A stretch of DNA of 31,880 bases from an uncultured bacterium (GCA_903934155.1 CAIZMS010000393.1:1-31880); one strand, 5' to 3'; positions 8,780-16,338 are shown, counted from the stretch's first letter. Translations and numbers: made by a program. Notes: generated by a model from the letters alone, not told the origin.

Positions 8780-9199
8780 TCAGTCCAGGGCCTTGCGGAT
8801 GCGATCGGCATAATCTTGCATTTCTCCGGGCGACTCATATTTCTTGGGAATCCAGTTGCCGTGGAACCCGTCGGTGGTGAATCGGGGGATCACATGAAAG
8901 TGAATGTGGGGGACCACCTGGCCCGCCGCCGCGCCGTTGGCCTGGGAAACATTGATGCCATCGGCCTCGAGTCCCTTTTTCTGGGCGCGGGCAATTTTCT
9001 GGACCACGGTGATGAGCTTTTGAAGGATTTCGGGGGGAGTATCCATCAGGGGATTGTGGTGGGCCTTGGGGATCACCAAGGTATGACCCTTGACGACGGG
9101 GCCGATGTCCATAAAAGCCAGCACCTCCGGATCTTCATAGATTTTCGTGCAGGGGATTTCCCCCTTTATGATTTTGCAGAATATGCAGTTGTGACTCAT
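8780..9199 (-). CDS. HIT (histidine triad) family nucleotide-binding hydrolase, Hint-like
   Basis: 139 aa, the normal length for bacterial Hint/HinT proteins. The histidine triad HIHFHVI is at 98-104 (His98, His100, His102), and the N-terminal CIFCKIIKGEIPC has the Cys5/Cys8 pair often involved in zinc binding. HTLVIPKAHH at 39-48 is the usual substrate-side strand. Such proteins hydrolyse nucleoside phosphoramidates or related nucleotidyl bonds in the cytoplasm. The start is supported by AGGAG about 9 nt upstream of the ATG at 9199. A TATGAT hexamer on the minus strand (9237 to 9232) is a possible -10 box, giving a leader of about 25 nt. It is the first gene of the HIT, Minf_1886, M16 operon. 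Confidence 0.94.
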   Translation of the reverse strand: MSHNCIFCKIIKGEIPCTKIYEDPEVLAFMDIGPVVKGHTLVIPKAHHNPLMDTPPEILQKLITVVQKIARAQKKGLEADGINVSQANGAAAGQVVPHIHFHVIPRFTTDGFHGNWIPKKYESPGEMQDYADRIRKALD

Positions 9200-9349
9200 G
9201 GTGCGCCTCTCCTGAAATGACGGTGGAATGTATCATAGCGGATAAAAGCTTCAATGCAGAAGGTAACCGAAAGGGACAAACCAGTGAAGGGGTAAGCCCC
9301 AACGAACATGGTATTTGAGGTGATGGCAAAACCCTTAGTCCCACGATCG

Positions 9350-9598
9350 TTACTGTTTCTTGCCGCTGTTGACGGGCGTGCCGCACCCGGCGCAGAAGTG
9401 GTCATCCGGCTTGAGCGTTTTGTTGCATTTTGCGCAAGCGGCTGATTTGAAGTCGGACCGGTGGATCAGATCCTTTTTGGCGTCAAAAACATCGTTCATG
9501 AGCAGTCCCGTCGGTCGGTCCCTGCCGCTGGTGTAGGTTTCTGCGCAAGTGCCATAGCGCAAGATTCCCAGTTTCCGAAGCCATTGCATCAAGTTCAT
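9350..9598 (-). CDS. Small double-CxxC zinc-ribbon protein
   Basis: 82 aa. The C-terminal half carries CAKC (Cys55, Cys58) and CAGC (Cys69, Cys72), spaced as in rubredoxin-like zinc ribbons of the zinc_ribbon_2 type. The N-terminal half is not recognised; it starts with a short hydrophobic helix (MNLMQWLRKLGILRYG). A perfect AGGAGG sits 6 nt upstream of the ATG at 9598, which fixes the start and argues that the gene is real despite its size. It stands alone, 150 nt upstream of the HIT operon on the same strand and divergent from lexA. A nucleic-acid or protein-binding role is possible but not shown. Confidence 0.72.
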   Translation of the reverse strand: MNLMQWLRKLGILRYGTCAETYTSGRDRPTGLLMNDVFDAKKDLIHRSDFKSAACAKCNKTLKPDDHFCAGCGTPVNSGKKQ

Positions 9599-9811
9599 TC
9601 GTCGCCTCCTGTGTCGTGTATTCCCTCATCAGAAACCACTAACAAATAACCTATCCCTGCTCCCCATTCTCTAGCAACCTGCTGCCATGTCCAGCCGAAA
9701 AGATCCGATACGGAAGACCTGACCAACAACCCAAAAACGACAACCAACAACCGCGCCCATGCGCCGGGTGTCACCGGGTGGGGCTAGGAAATTCAAAAGC
9801 ACCTCTTTCCC
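9599..9811. other. Non-coding region between the zinc-ribbon gene and the lexA promoter
   Basis: First half of the 443-nt gap between the divergent zinc-ribbon and lexA genes. I see no credible gene here. The visible structure is an A/C-rich direct repeat (ACCAACAACC at 9722-9731 and 9743-9752, a 21-nt period) and a GC-rich stretch at about 9754-9785. The remainder of the gap holds the lexA promoter and leader, listed separately. Confidence 0.5.
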
Positions 9812-9840
9812 TTGTATCTGAACAAACGTTCAGTTATCGT
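9812..9840 (+). promoter_or_regulatory. Putative LexA-controlled promoter with operator in the spacer
   Basis: A -35-like TTGTAT (9812-9817) and a -10-like TATCGT (9835-9840) are separated by exactly 17 nt. Within that spacer lies a perfect 6+4+6 inverted repeat at 9818-9833, CTGAAC-AAAC-GTTCAG. It contains the GAAC-N4-GTTC core of Gram-positive LexA boxes and also CTG-N10-CAG as in the E. coli SOS box. The placement is ideal for repression by blocking RNA polymerase. It lies about 200 nt upstream of the LexA-type gene, which implies a long leader. The operator assignment is inference from sequence and neighbourhood. Confidence 0.6.
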
Positions 9841-9883
9841 GCGAGCAGCTTGTTGGGCCTTTCGGCAGAATCCAGGATGGACA

Positions 9884-9979
9884 CTACTGGGCGGGGACGG
9901 CCGGCTCCGTGCGCCTGTGGGCGAACCTGTATAGTGGCGTGGTTAGATCGAATTGGAGCCAGCCGTCCTTGGCCGGTAG
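9884..9979 (+). promoter_or_regulatory. Long hairpin in the lexA leader
   Basis: Two 25-nt arms (9884-9908 and 9955-9979) pair over their whole length with 20 Watson-Crick pairs, 3 G-U pairs if transcribed rightward, and 2 mismatches. The 46-nt apical part contains two short abutting hairpins: CGCC/GGCG at 9912-9923 and AACC/GGTT at 9924-9944. A three-way-junction-like fold is therefore possible. The element sits between the putative promoter and the lexA start, and contains no recognisable gene. It could be a regulatory leader RNA or a REP/MITE-like element; no target-site duplication is evident. Confidence 0.5.
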
Positions 9980-10041
9980 AGAAGAGAAGCCCGCAGGGCA
10001 CGTAAGACCGGCATGCTTTGAGTTGTGAGGAGAGATAATTT

Positions 10042-10713
10042 ATGCCACGAGTGATGGATGTGCGGGGCCATGTTGCCAAGTTGCGACGTTTCTGGCGCCG
10101 GGAGCGGCGGTTGCCCGCCTATAGCGAGATGTTGGGCCTGTTCGGGTATCAGTCCAAAAACGCGGTCGCCGGGGCACTGCAGAAGCTGGAGGATCTCGGC
10201 TTTCTGGAGCGGAAGCGTGGACGGGCGGTCGCCACTGCCAAACTGACGGGCTCGCTTCGGTTGCTGGGCACCGTCCAGGCCGGATTTCCCTCTCCAGCCG
10301 AGGAGGAACTGGCCGACATAATGAGCCTGGATGAACTCCTGATCCGCCGACCGGAAGCGACCTTCATGCTGACCGTGCAGGGGGACTCGATGATCGCCGC
10401 GGGGATTATCCCCGGCGACATGGTCCTGGTGGAGAAGGGGGGCACCCCCAAGATCGGCGATATCGTGGTGGCCCAGGTGGATGACGAGTGGACCCTCAAG
10501 TATTACATGAAGGATCGGGAGGGCGTTCGCCTGGATCCCGCGAATCCCCAATACAAGCCGATCCGCCCAAAGCGCTCGTTGGTGATCGGTGGCATCATCA
10601 AGGCGGTGATCCGGAACAAAGTGAAGCTGCCCGACGAGCTGAATGTGGCGCGCGGCGCCTTGAAATTCAAGCGTCTGGTTCGTGATGTGAGTAAGAGTCC
10701 ACTGGGAAAATAA
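10042..10713 (+). CDS. lexA: LexA-type repressor, winged HTH plus S24 self-cleaving peptidase domain
   Basis: 223 aa. Residues about 7-68 form a LexA-like winged helix-turn-helix (LPAYSEMLGLFGYQSKNAV, then LEDLGFLERK). Residues about 72-195 are the S24 peptidase: cleavage site Ala80-Gly81 in VQAGFPSPAEE, catalytic Ser116 in GDSM, and catalytic Lys153 in TLKYY. It should repress SOS genes as a dimer and cleave itself when stimulated by RecA filaments. AGGAGAG lies 8 nt before the ATG at 10042. The C-terminus is about 25 residues longer than in classical LexA (about 200 aa). The promoter upstream carries a palindrome of LexA-box type, suggesting autoregulation. umuDC is 2.3 kb downstream. A LexA paralogue rather than the main LexA cannot be excluded. 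Confidence 0.85.
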   Translation: MPRVMDVRGHVAKLRRFWRRERRLPAYSEMLGLFGYQSKNAVAGALQKLEDLGFLERKRGRAVATAKLTGSLRLLGTVQAGFPSPAEEELADIMSLDELLIRRPEATFMLTVQGDSMIAAGIIPGDMVLVEKGGTPKIGDIVVAQVDDEWTLKYYMKDREGVRLDPANPQYKPIRPKRSLVIGGIIKAVIRNKVKLPDELNVARGALKFKRLVRDVSKSPLGK

Positions 10714-10720
10714 GGAGAGC

Positions 10721-12787
10721 ATGATGAGAAAGATTTTATTATCAGTTTTGATCGGTTTGGGTGCAGGGTGTGCCACGCAGAAGGAAGCGATTCCACCTCC
10801 GTTGGCGGAGCATGTGCATATGAAGGCCCTGATCGCGAATGCGATGGGCTATATCAATCCCAGACACGGCTTGTTCGACGAGGCGTCAGGCTATCCGGTT
10901 GAAGGGTGGAATCATGATCCCTCGAAAGGTCTTTTCCTGCGTTCCTTTACCCAGTTGACTTCCATCGGGGAATGGACGGAGTTGCTTGCCAATATTGCGG
11001 CGGGCTACGCGGACAACCCCTATGTCTCCCGCAAAACGGCGTTGCTGAAGCTGGAGCGGGTGGTGGATTCGCTGCTGGCCGACCAGGCTGACCCCACGAT
11101 CAGCGCCAAAGGGCTACTCGGCAACTTTTTGGGATTTCAAGACGGCAAGCGCCTTGGCCCTCTGGGTGAGGATGTGACCAAAGCCAGCTTTGTCGAGGCT
11201 TTCGGATCCGATAAGGCCGAACGGTTGTGGGGCGCCCTGGTGGAGGTCAAATGGCTAAAGCCGGTCAAGAACGGCAGTGCCGCGAAGATCAAGCGCAAGG
11301 GAAATTATGGCTCGCAATATTTCACCGGCGTACTCGAGCCCTTTGCCGATACGGACACAAGGGAAACGGTCATGAAACTTCTCGACGAACGCGTTGTGAA
11401 GATTATTTTCGGCGACAATGTCAACCTGACAGCGTCGGTGGCCAAGGGCATTGGCGCCTTGCTGCGCCCCGGTGTGAAGGGCAATCCCAAGGCTGTTGTG
11501 CTCCGCGAAAAAATGGAGCGTTTCATTGCCGCGCAGAAACAGGGCTATGAGTATCTTTTCGATCCCGAAACGGATACCTTCATCTTCGGCTGGAATGCCT
11601 CGAGCAATGAATTTGTCGGCTGGGACGATGGACATGGTGGCTGGGTGGTGGGGCACCAGAACTATTTCATCAACGAGTTCCGCGGTCCCTTCCTGTTCTG
11701 CCTGCTTCGCTATGACTGGCCGATCAACGCAGTGAAGAATTCAGGCTTCAAGATCAAGCCTTATCGCATGCTGGACGACCGGGATCTCTATGCGATTTCC
11801 TCATGGCACGGTTCCTCGTTCCAGGCGCTGGGGTTGAGCTTGTTCATGAATGAACTGGGTGTTCCCGGCTGGCGCAGGAATCTCGAAAACGTCGTGGATG
11901 CTGAGATTGACTTCGCGAAGCGCACGGGAAATCCCGGCTTCCTGAGCGAGTCGTACAGCGGTAACGGTGTGGACTACACCGGCGATGTCGGCATTCCGGA
12001 AATGGCGGTGGACGGCGACAAGCGGATTACCGATGCGCCGTCCCTGTACACGTTGGGGGTTTCGTATGCCATTGCTCCCGACAAGGTTGAAGCGTTCCTG
12101 GCCGACAACTGGAGCAATATTCAGAAACTTTTCACGGATCATGGTCCGTGGGAGGGGTATAAAACCACCGAGCAGAAGGTGATCAAATTCCAGACCTCGG
12201 CGCACACGATGTCACTGATTCTGGGCGGGATCGGTTCCGGAAACGCCAACATGAGTCGCTATCTGAAACATCACGGCTTGGAGGGAAAGCTGGAGGCCTT
12301 CAACAATCCAGGCGAGGCGATCAATTTGTTGGATAAAAGCGTGGATTGGATTGCTTGGACCCCGGGGGGCGATCAACTTCTGCCGCAGCGCGACGGGAAC
12401 AGTTTCCAGATTCGGGGCGAAAAGGTTCGTGCTGGCGGGATCACTGTTGTAATTCCCCGTGAAAAGGGCGTTAGTCTATCCAACGGCATCCTGAAGATCC
12501 GCTATCGCGCCACCGATCCGGTCAATCAGGCGATTATCACACTCAAGCGTGCGCCGGGTGTTGCGATCAAGCCCATGGCGTTTGAGAACGAAATCTATAC
12601 GCGTTTTGAGGTGGCCCTGGGGCATGAGAACACGATTGAAATTCCAATGCCTGCAACACCCGGGCTTGAAAACATCAAGGAGCTGATCCTGTCCTACGGC
12701 GACCGGCGGGTCCCCGTGCCAGTCGATCTGACGATCACCGGCTTCGAGTTCATCCCCGCCGCAGGCGGGTGTTCAGGATTTCAGTAA
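10721..12787 (+). CDS. Lipoprotein with GH144/glycoamylase-like (alpha/alpha)6-barrel domain
   Basis: 688 aa. The N-terminus ends in a lipobox, LGAGC, with Cys17 as lipidation site, so it is anchored in the outer or inner membrane. Residues about 45-530 follow the pattern I know from glycoamylase/GH144 proteins: LTSIGEWTELLANIAAGY (about 82-99), a Gly/Trp-rich GGWVVGHQNYF segment (His312), SSWHGSSFQALGLSLF, NPGFLSESYSG, and a DAPSLYTLGVSYAIAP segment. A C-terminal beta-sandwich-like domain (about 560-680) may bind carbohydrate. Known GH144 enzymes are endo-beta-1,2-glucanases, but the wider fold family has several activities, so the substrate is open. The ATG is 7 nt after the lexA stop with AGGAG in between; a second ATG at 10724 is equally possible. 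Coupling to lexA is unusual for such an enzyme. Confidence 0.7.
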   Translation: MMRKILLSVLIGLGAGCATQKEAIPPPLAEHVHMKALIANAMGYINPRHGLFDEASGYPVEGWNHDPSKGLFLRSFTQLTSIGEWTELLANIAAGYADNPYVSRKTALLKLERVVDSLLADQADPTISAKGLLGNFLGFQDGKRLGPLGEDVTKASFVEAFGSDKAERLWGALVEVKWLKPVKNGSAAKIKRKGNYGSQYFTGVLEPFADTDTRETVMKLLDERVVKIIFGDNVNLTASVAKGIGALLRPGVKGNPKAVVLREKMERFIAAQKQGYEYLFDPETDTFIFGWNASSNEFVGWDDGHGGWVVGHQNYFINEFRGPFLFCLLRYDWPINAVKNSGFKIKPYRMLDDRDLYAISSWHGSSFQALGLSLFMNELGVPGWRRNLENVVDAEIDFAKRTGNPGFLSESYSGNGVDYTGDVGIPEMAVDGDKRITDAPSLYTLGVSYAIAPDKVEAFLADNWSNIQKLFTDHGPWEGYKTTEQKVIKFQTSAHTMSLILGGIGSGNANMSRYLKHHGLEGKLEAFNNPGEAINLLDKSVDWIAWTPGGDQLLPQRDGNSFQIRGEKVRAGGITVVIPREKGVSLSNGILKIRYRATDPVNQAIITLKRAPGVAIKPMAFENEIYTRFEVALGHENTIEIPMPATPGLENIKELILSYGDRRVPVPVDLTITGFEFIPAAGGCSGFQ

Positions 12788-12851
12788 TTCGGCTAAAGAG
12801 GGGTTCTCCTGTTGATAGGGGGTTTAGGGATAGAGTCCGTGCCATCCGCGA

Positions 12852-12874
12852 TTACTGGGGTACGGTGCCAGTAA
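12852..12874. promoter_or_regulatory. Inverted repeat upstream of umuD, possible operator
   Basis: TTACTGG (12852-12858) and CCAGTAA (12868-12874) form a perfect 7-bp inverted repeat around a 9-nt centre, 128 nt before the umuD start and 64 nt after the lipoprotein stop. An AT-rich run resembling a -10 region (TATTAT, 12895-12900) follows. It is not followed by a T-run, so a terminator is unlikely. It does not match the lexA palindrome core. It may be the operator of the DNA-binding-like UmuD or of another regulator. Confidence 0.4.
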
Positions 12875-13001
12875 GTAATGGCGAAGCGTACATATATTAT
12901 AACCTGCAAACCAGTCGTATTCAGTCGCGCGTCTGATTCAACCCGCTTGCTTTCCATAACCCCTTCTGGCACCATCGCCGAATTATTGTTACATTAATAG
13001 A

Positions 13002-13598
13002 ATGAAGACCAAACCCAAAACCTCTCGTAAGCGGCGGCCTGGTGCTGGGCGAAAGCCTGGTTCCACAAAATATGGGGAGCCCACCCGTGTCATCAGGCTT
13101 CCGGAATCGCTACACCGGCAGGCCTTGGAATTACTGGCTGCCCGCCTTGCCCCAAAGATAGGCGATGATATTGCGGAAATCAGGGTGCCATATCCTGATG
13201 CCCCAGTATCAGAAAGGCCCTTGTTTCTGTCCCGGGTCGCGGCCGGGTTCCCGTCACCTGCTGATGACCACATTGAGCAGCGGCTGGATCTCAACGAATA
13301 TATGATCAAGCATTCCGCCGCGACCTACTTTGTCCGTGTTAAGGGGGATTCCATGATTGACGCTGGCATCAGGGATAATGACGTGCTGGTGGTCGACCGC
13401 TCCGTAACCGCCCGTGTCGGAAGCATCGTAGTCGCGGTGGTGAATGGTGAGTTTACCCTCAAAACCCTTGGCCGCACCAAAGCCGGGCAACCTCTATTGG
13501 CGCCAGCCAACTCCAAATATGCCACCATTGAACTCCGGGATGGAATGAGTTTTGAGGTGTGGGGTGTGGTGACGGGGTCGGTCAGGAAATTCCGGTGA
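13002..13598 (+). CDS. umuD: UmuD-like S24 peptidase with N-terminal DNA-binding-like extension
   Basis: 198 aa; E. coli UmuD is 139 aa. Residues about 70-198 are a complete UmuD: cleavage site Ala81-Gly82 in AAGFPSPADD, catalytic Ser117 in GDSM and Lys154 in TLKTL. Cleavage would yield UmuD', the partner of UmuC in polymerase V. The extra ~65 residues start with a basic, AT-hook-like stretch (RRPGAGRKPGS) followed by TRVIRLPESLHRQALELL, which looks like a ribbon-helix-helix strand and helix. The protein may therefore also act as a self-cleaving repressor, as UmuDAb of Acinetobacter does with a different domain. Its stop overlaps the umuC GTG start. No Shine-Dalgarno is visible before the ATG at 13002. 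Confidence 0.88.
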   Translation: MKTKPKTSRKRRPGAGRKPGSTKYGEPTRVIRLPESLHRQALELLAARLAPKIGDDIAEIRVPYPDAPVSERPLFLSRVAAGFPSPADDHIEQRLDLNEYMIKHSAATYFVRVKGDSMIDAGIRDNDVLVVDRSVTARVGSIVVAVVNGEFTLKTLGRTKAGQPLLAPANSKYATIELRDGMSFEVWGVVTGSVRKFR

Positions 13599-14896
13599 AC
13601 CCTCGTATTATTGCGCTCGTCGACTGCAATAACTTCTACGTCAGTTGTGAACGGGTCTTCAATCTTGGGCTTGTCGGCCGGCCAGTAGTGGTGCTGTCCA
13701 ACAATGATGGCTGCGTGGTATCGAGATCGAATGAAGCCAAGGCGCTTGGGATCCGGATGGGTACGCCCTGGTTCAAGCTGAAGGATATGCCAGGGCTCGC
13801 GGGGTGCTCCTCCAACTATGCCCTCTACGCTGATATGAGCAACCGGGTGATGACGATCCTAGCCGGGTTCAGCCCACGTCAGGAGGTGTACTCCATCGAT
13901 GAGTGCTTTCTGGATCTCACTAGTGGTCCTGGTGACCTGCAGCAATACGGACAGGATATCCGGGAGCGGGTTAAGCAGTGGACTGGATTGCCTGTATGTG
14001 TCGGTATTGCCACAACGAAGACGCTGGCCAAGCTCGCCAACCATATCGCCAAGAAGAATCCGGAGTTCCAGGGGGTCTGTGATCTCACGGCGATGCGGAA
14101 CCAGGAGCTTGCGGACCGCTTCAGCAGAATGGAAGTTGGAGAAGTGTGGGGTGTTGGCCGTCGATTGGCCCCCCGGCTGGGGGAACTGGGGATCATATCA
14201 GTGTTGGATCTTAAGTGGGCAGATCCGGTGATGTTGCGCTCACGTTTCTCGGTGTTGATGGAAAAGACGAACCGCGAACTGAACGGTACGGTTTGTATCG
14301 AGATGGAAGAGATCAGCCCGCCCAAGCAGCAGATTATGAGTTCCCGCTCATTTGGCGTACCGGTCAGTGATCTCCAGAGCCTGGAGGAGTCGGTGTCGTT
14401 GTATGTTGCCCGGGCCGCTGAAAAACTCCGGCACCAGAAGTCGTGTACGGGATCCGTGCAGGTCAGCATCCAGACGAGTCCCTTCAATCCCACGGTGCCG
14501 TATTACGGCAATAGCACAACCGTTCCGCTGCCCACGCCGACAGATGACACAATGCAGATCACCAGGGCGGCGCTGCTGGGACTCGGGCGAATTTACCGGG
14601 CGGGTCTCCGCTATCAGAAGGCTGGGGTGATGTTATCGGAGCTGGTTCCGGCATCTACGGTGCAGCAGGATCTGTTTGCCGTGCAGCTGGATGGCCGGAG
14701 CAAAGTGATGATGGGGGTGCTGGATGGGATAAACCGCCGTTTGGGGCGCGGCACGGTGCATTCTGCCCGGGAGGGGTTCACGCAGCCCTGGCGGATGAAA
14801 CAGGAGCACAAGAGCCCCGCGTACACAACCCGGTGGGATGAATTGCCGATAGCGACCATAAGGATCACCGCCCCAGATCGCACGGACACTTTTTGA
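13595..14896 (+). CDS. umuC: Y-family DNA polymerase V catalytic subunit UmuC
   Basis: 433 aa from the GTG at 13595, which overlaps the umuD TGA as GTGA; starts further upstream would only add umuD-overlapping residues. Catalytic acidic residues are Asp10 (ALVDCNNFY) and Asp102-Glu103 (YSIDECFLDL). Fingers-domain YALYADMS and the helix-hairpin-helix region (WGVGRRLAPRLGELGI) are present. QQDLF at 357-361 is a beta-clamp-binding motif at the same position as in E. coli UmuC, and the C-terminus has the usual SPAYTTRWDELP. It performs error-prone translesion synthesis with cleaved UmuD'. The gene is full length with no lesion. Expression is expected to be SOS controlled. Confidence 0.96.
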   Translation: MNPRIIALVDCNNFYVSCERVFNLGLVGRPVVVLSNNDGCVVSRSNEAKALGIRMGTPWFKLKDMPGLAGCSSNYALYADMSNRVMTILAGFSPRQEVYSIDECFLDLTSGPGDLQQYGQDIRERVKQWTGLPVCVGIATTKTLAKLANHIAKKNPEFQGVCDLTAMRNQELADRFSRMEVGEVWGVGRRLAPRLGELGIISVLDLKWADPVMLRSRFSVLMEKTNRELNGTVCIEMEEISPPKQQIMSSRSFGVPVSDLQSLEESVSLYVARAAEKLRHQKSCTGSVQVSIQTSPFNPTVPYYGNSTTVPLPTPTDDTMQITRAALLGLGRIYRAGLRYQKAGVMLSELVPASTVQQDLFAVQLDGRSKVMMGVLDGINRRLGRGTVHSAREGFTQPWRMKQEHKSPAYTTRWDELPIATIRITAPDRTDTF

Positions 14897-15152
14897 CCGT
14901 TTGGGTATGTGAGGATTGCCCTGATTAAGGCTTGCACCGGTATTGGCCGGGAGTCGTATTGCGGGCATCAGGTGAAAATGGTTTCGCCGGAGAAAAGGAA
15001 GAATCACGATAAGACTGAAGTAAAAACAATTTGATTTCGCGGTAGTTGTCGTCCCCTATCGGTTGGACCAAAGGTAGAACTCTGGAAGAGATCGAACAGT
15101 CGTGGTTCCCCGGGAATAGGCGCTTGAGGTTCCGTTCGGTGCAAAGGCGGAG

Positions 15153-16334
15153 TCACCCTTTGTGATGCAGGCGGCGATAGGCGGATGGAGTCAGGCCGGT
15201 TTGCCGGGTGAAGAACCGTGACAAATGAGCGTCGCTTTCGTGGCCGAGGGCATCGGCTATGGCAGCCACGGACAGGTTGCTTCCGGCGAGTAGTCGTTGA
15301 ATGTGCTGGATACGAGTCTGATGAATCGCTGCTAAAACGGTGCGGCCCATCCCCTTTAGGAAGCGATCCTGGAGTACGCGCCGGGACAGGCCCGCTGCCT
15401 CAGCCACGTCACGTACCTGAATCACGTGATTGGCGTTGTCGCGGATGAATCGGATGGCCTTGACAAGATTGGTGTCCTTGCTGGCAATGAGGTTAGTCGA
15501 CTGTCGTGTGATCACCTGGATGGGGCGTGTAATGATCACGCGGTTGATCGCACGTCGGCCCGCGAGAAGCCGGTTGAGCAAGGCGGCCGCTTCATAGCCT
15601 GCGCGTTCCGTGGCCATCGATATGCTTGAAAGTGCAGGCGTGGCGCGCGTACAGACATGCTCATCATTGTCGACCCCCAGAATGGCGATCTCATCGGGGA
15701 CGTGGATTCCGCGTGTACGGCAGATTTCCGCGATCATGCGTGCTCGATCGTCATTGCAGGTAAATAGGCCGACGGGTTTTGGGAGTTTCATCAACCAATC
15801 TCCCAGCCTTGATTCTTCGGTGTACCAAGTCTCGCCCGAACGGCGTTGTGACGGGGCATAGACACAGACGACACTTCCTAGCTTTTTCGCGTGATATTGG
15901 AAAGCATCACCGCGTTCGACGGACCATTGCATGCCTGCCAGTCCGCAATAGGCAAAGTGCGCCAAGCCTAGTCCCCGGAGATGATCGACCGCCATTTCGC
16001 CTATCGCTTCATTGTCGGCCCGCACCTGGCAAACCCCATCCGGAAGGCGCTTAATGCCGCACAGGATAACGGAGGGGACTCGCAAGGCTTTAATTTCGTG
16101 GGCACGCGTTTGAGCGACGATCATGCCCCCTGCATTCCACGCGCGCATGTGAAGCAGGCGTTGTTTCCCCCCACGTGGAGAGAGATAGGCTGGGGGATCC
16201 TCGTAAAAGATCCAGGGGCCGTGAATCTGGGCATATTCGACGATTCCGCGTAACAGGCCCCGCTCGTATTCCCGTGCGGAAGGTATCAGTAGGATTACTT
16301 TGTGCATGTGTTTCGGGATCCTGGGAGGCATCAC
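15153..16334 (-). CDS. XylR-type transcriptional regulator (LacI-like sensor plus AraC HTH)
   Basis: 393 aa. Residues about 12-275 are a LacI/periplasmic-binding-protein-type sugar sensor (KVILLIPSAREYERGLLRGI at the start; VGLFTCNDDRARMIAE and IAILGVDNDEH later). Residues about 285-390 form an AraC-type double HTH (VRDVAEAAGLSRRVLQDRF and VAAIADALGHESDAHLSRFF). This order is that of E. coli XylR, the xylose activator. The effector is likely a sugar from the adjacent glycan locus. The gene begins 4 nt after the stop of the GntR-type regulator, so the two are co-transcribed. The start is uncertain: GTG at 16334, ATG at 16331 or ATG at 16307 are all possible, none with a good Shine-Dalgarno. 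Confidence 0.9.
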   Translation of the reverse strand: MMPPRIPKHMHKVILLIPSAREYERGLLRGIVEYAQIHGPWIFYEDPPAYLSPRGGKQRLLHMRAWNAGGMIVAQTRAHEIKALRVPSVILCGIKRLPDGVCQVRADNEAIGEMAVDHLRGLGLAHFAYCGLAGMQWSVERGDAFQYHAKKLGSVVCVYAPSQRRSGETWYTEESRLGDWLMKLPKPVGLFTCNDDRARMIAEICRTRGIHVPDEIAILGVDNDEHVCTRATPALSSISMATERAGYEAAALLNRLLAGRRAINRVIITRPIQVITRQSTNLIASKDTNLVKAIRFIRDNANHVIQVRDVAEAAGLSRRVLQDRFLKGMGRTVLAAIHQTRIQHIQRLLAGSNLSVAAIADALGHESDAHLSRFFTRQTGLTPSAYRRLHHKG

Positions 16335-16338
16335 TTAA

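Noticed and set aside
9778..10005. 75-codon open frame in the lexA leader
   Set aside because: No ribosome site, no recognisable motif, and it runs through the promoter palindrome and the hairpin.
13559..13594. Earlier in-frame start for umuC
   Set aside because: It would overlap umuD by 40 nt and add 12 residues absent from UmuC; GTG at 13595 gives GTGA coupling and places the clamp motif at the E. coli position.
14897..15152. Possible RNA gene or operator between umuC and the XylR-type gene
   Set aside because: Only a weak GAAC-N7-GTTC dyad was found; spacing does not match the lexA box and no stable fold or gene is evident.
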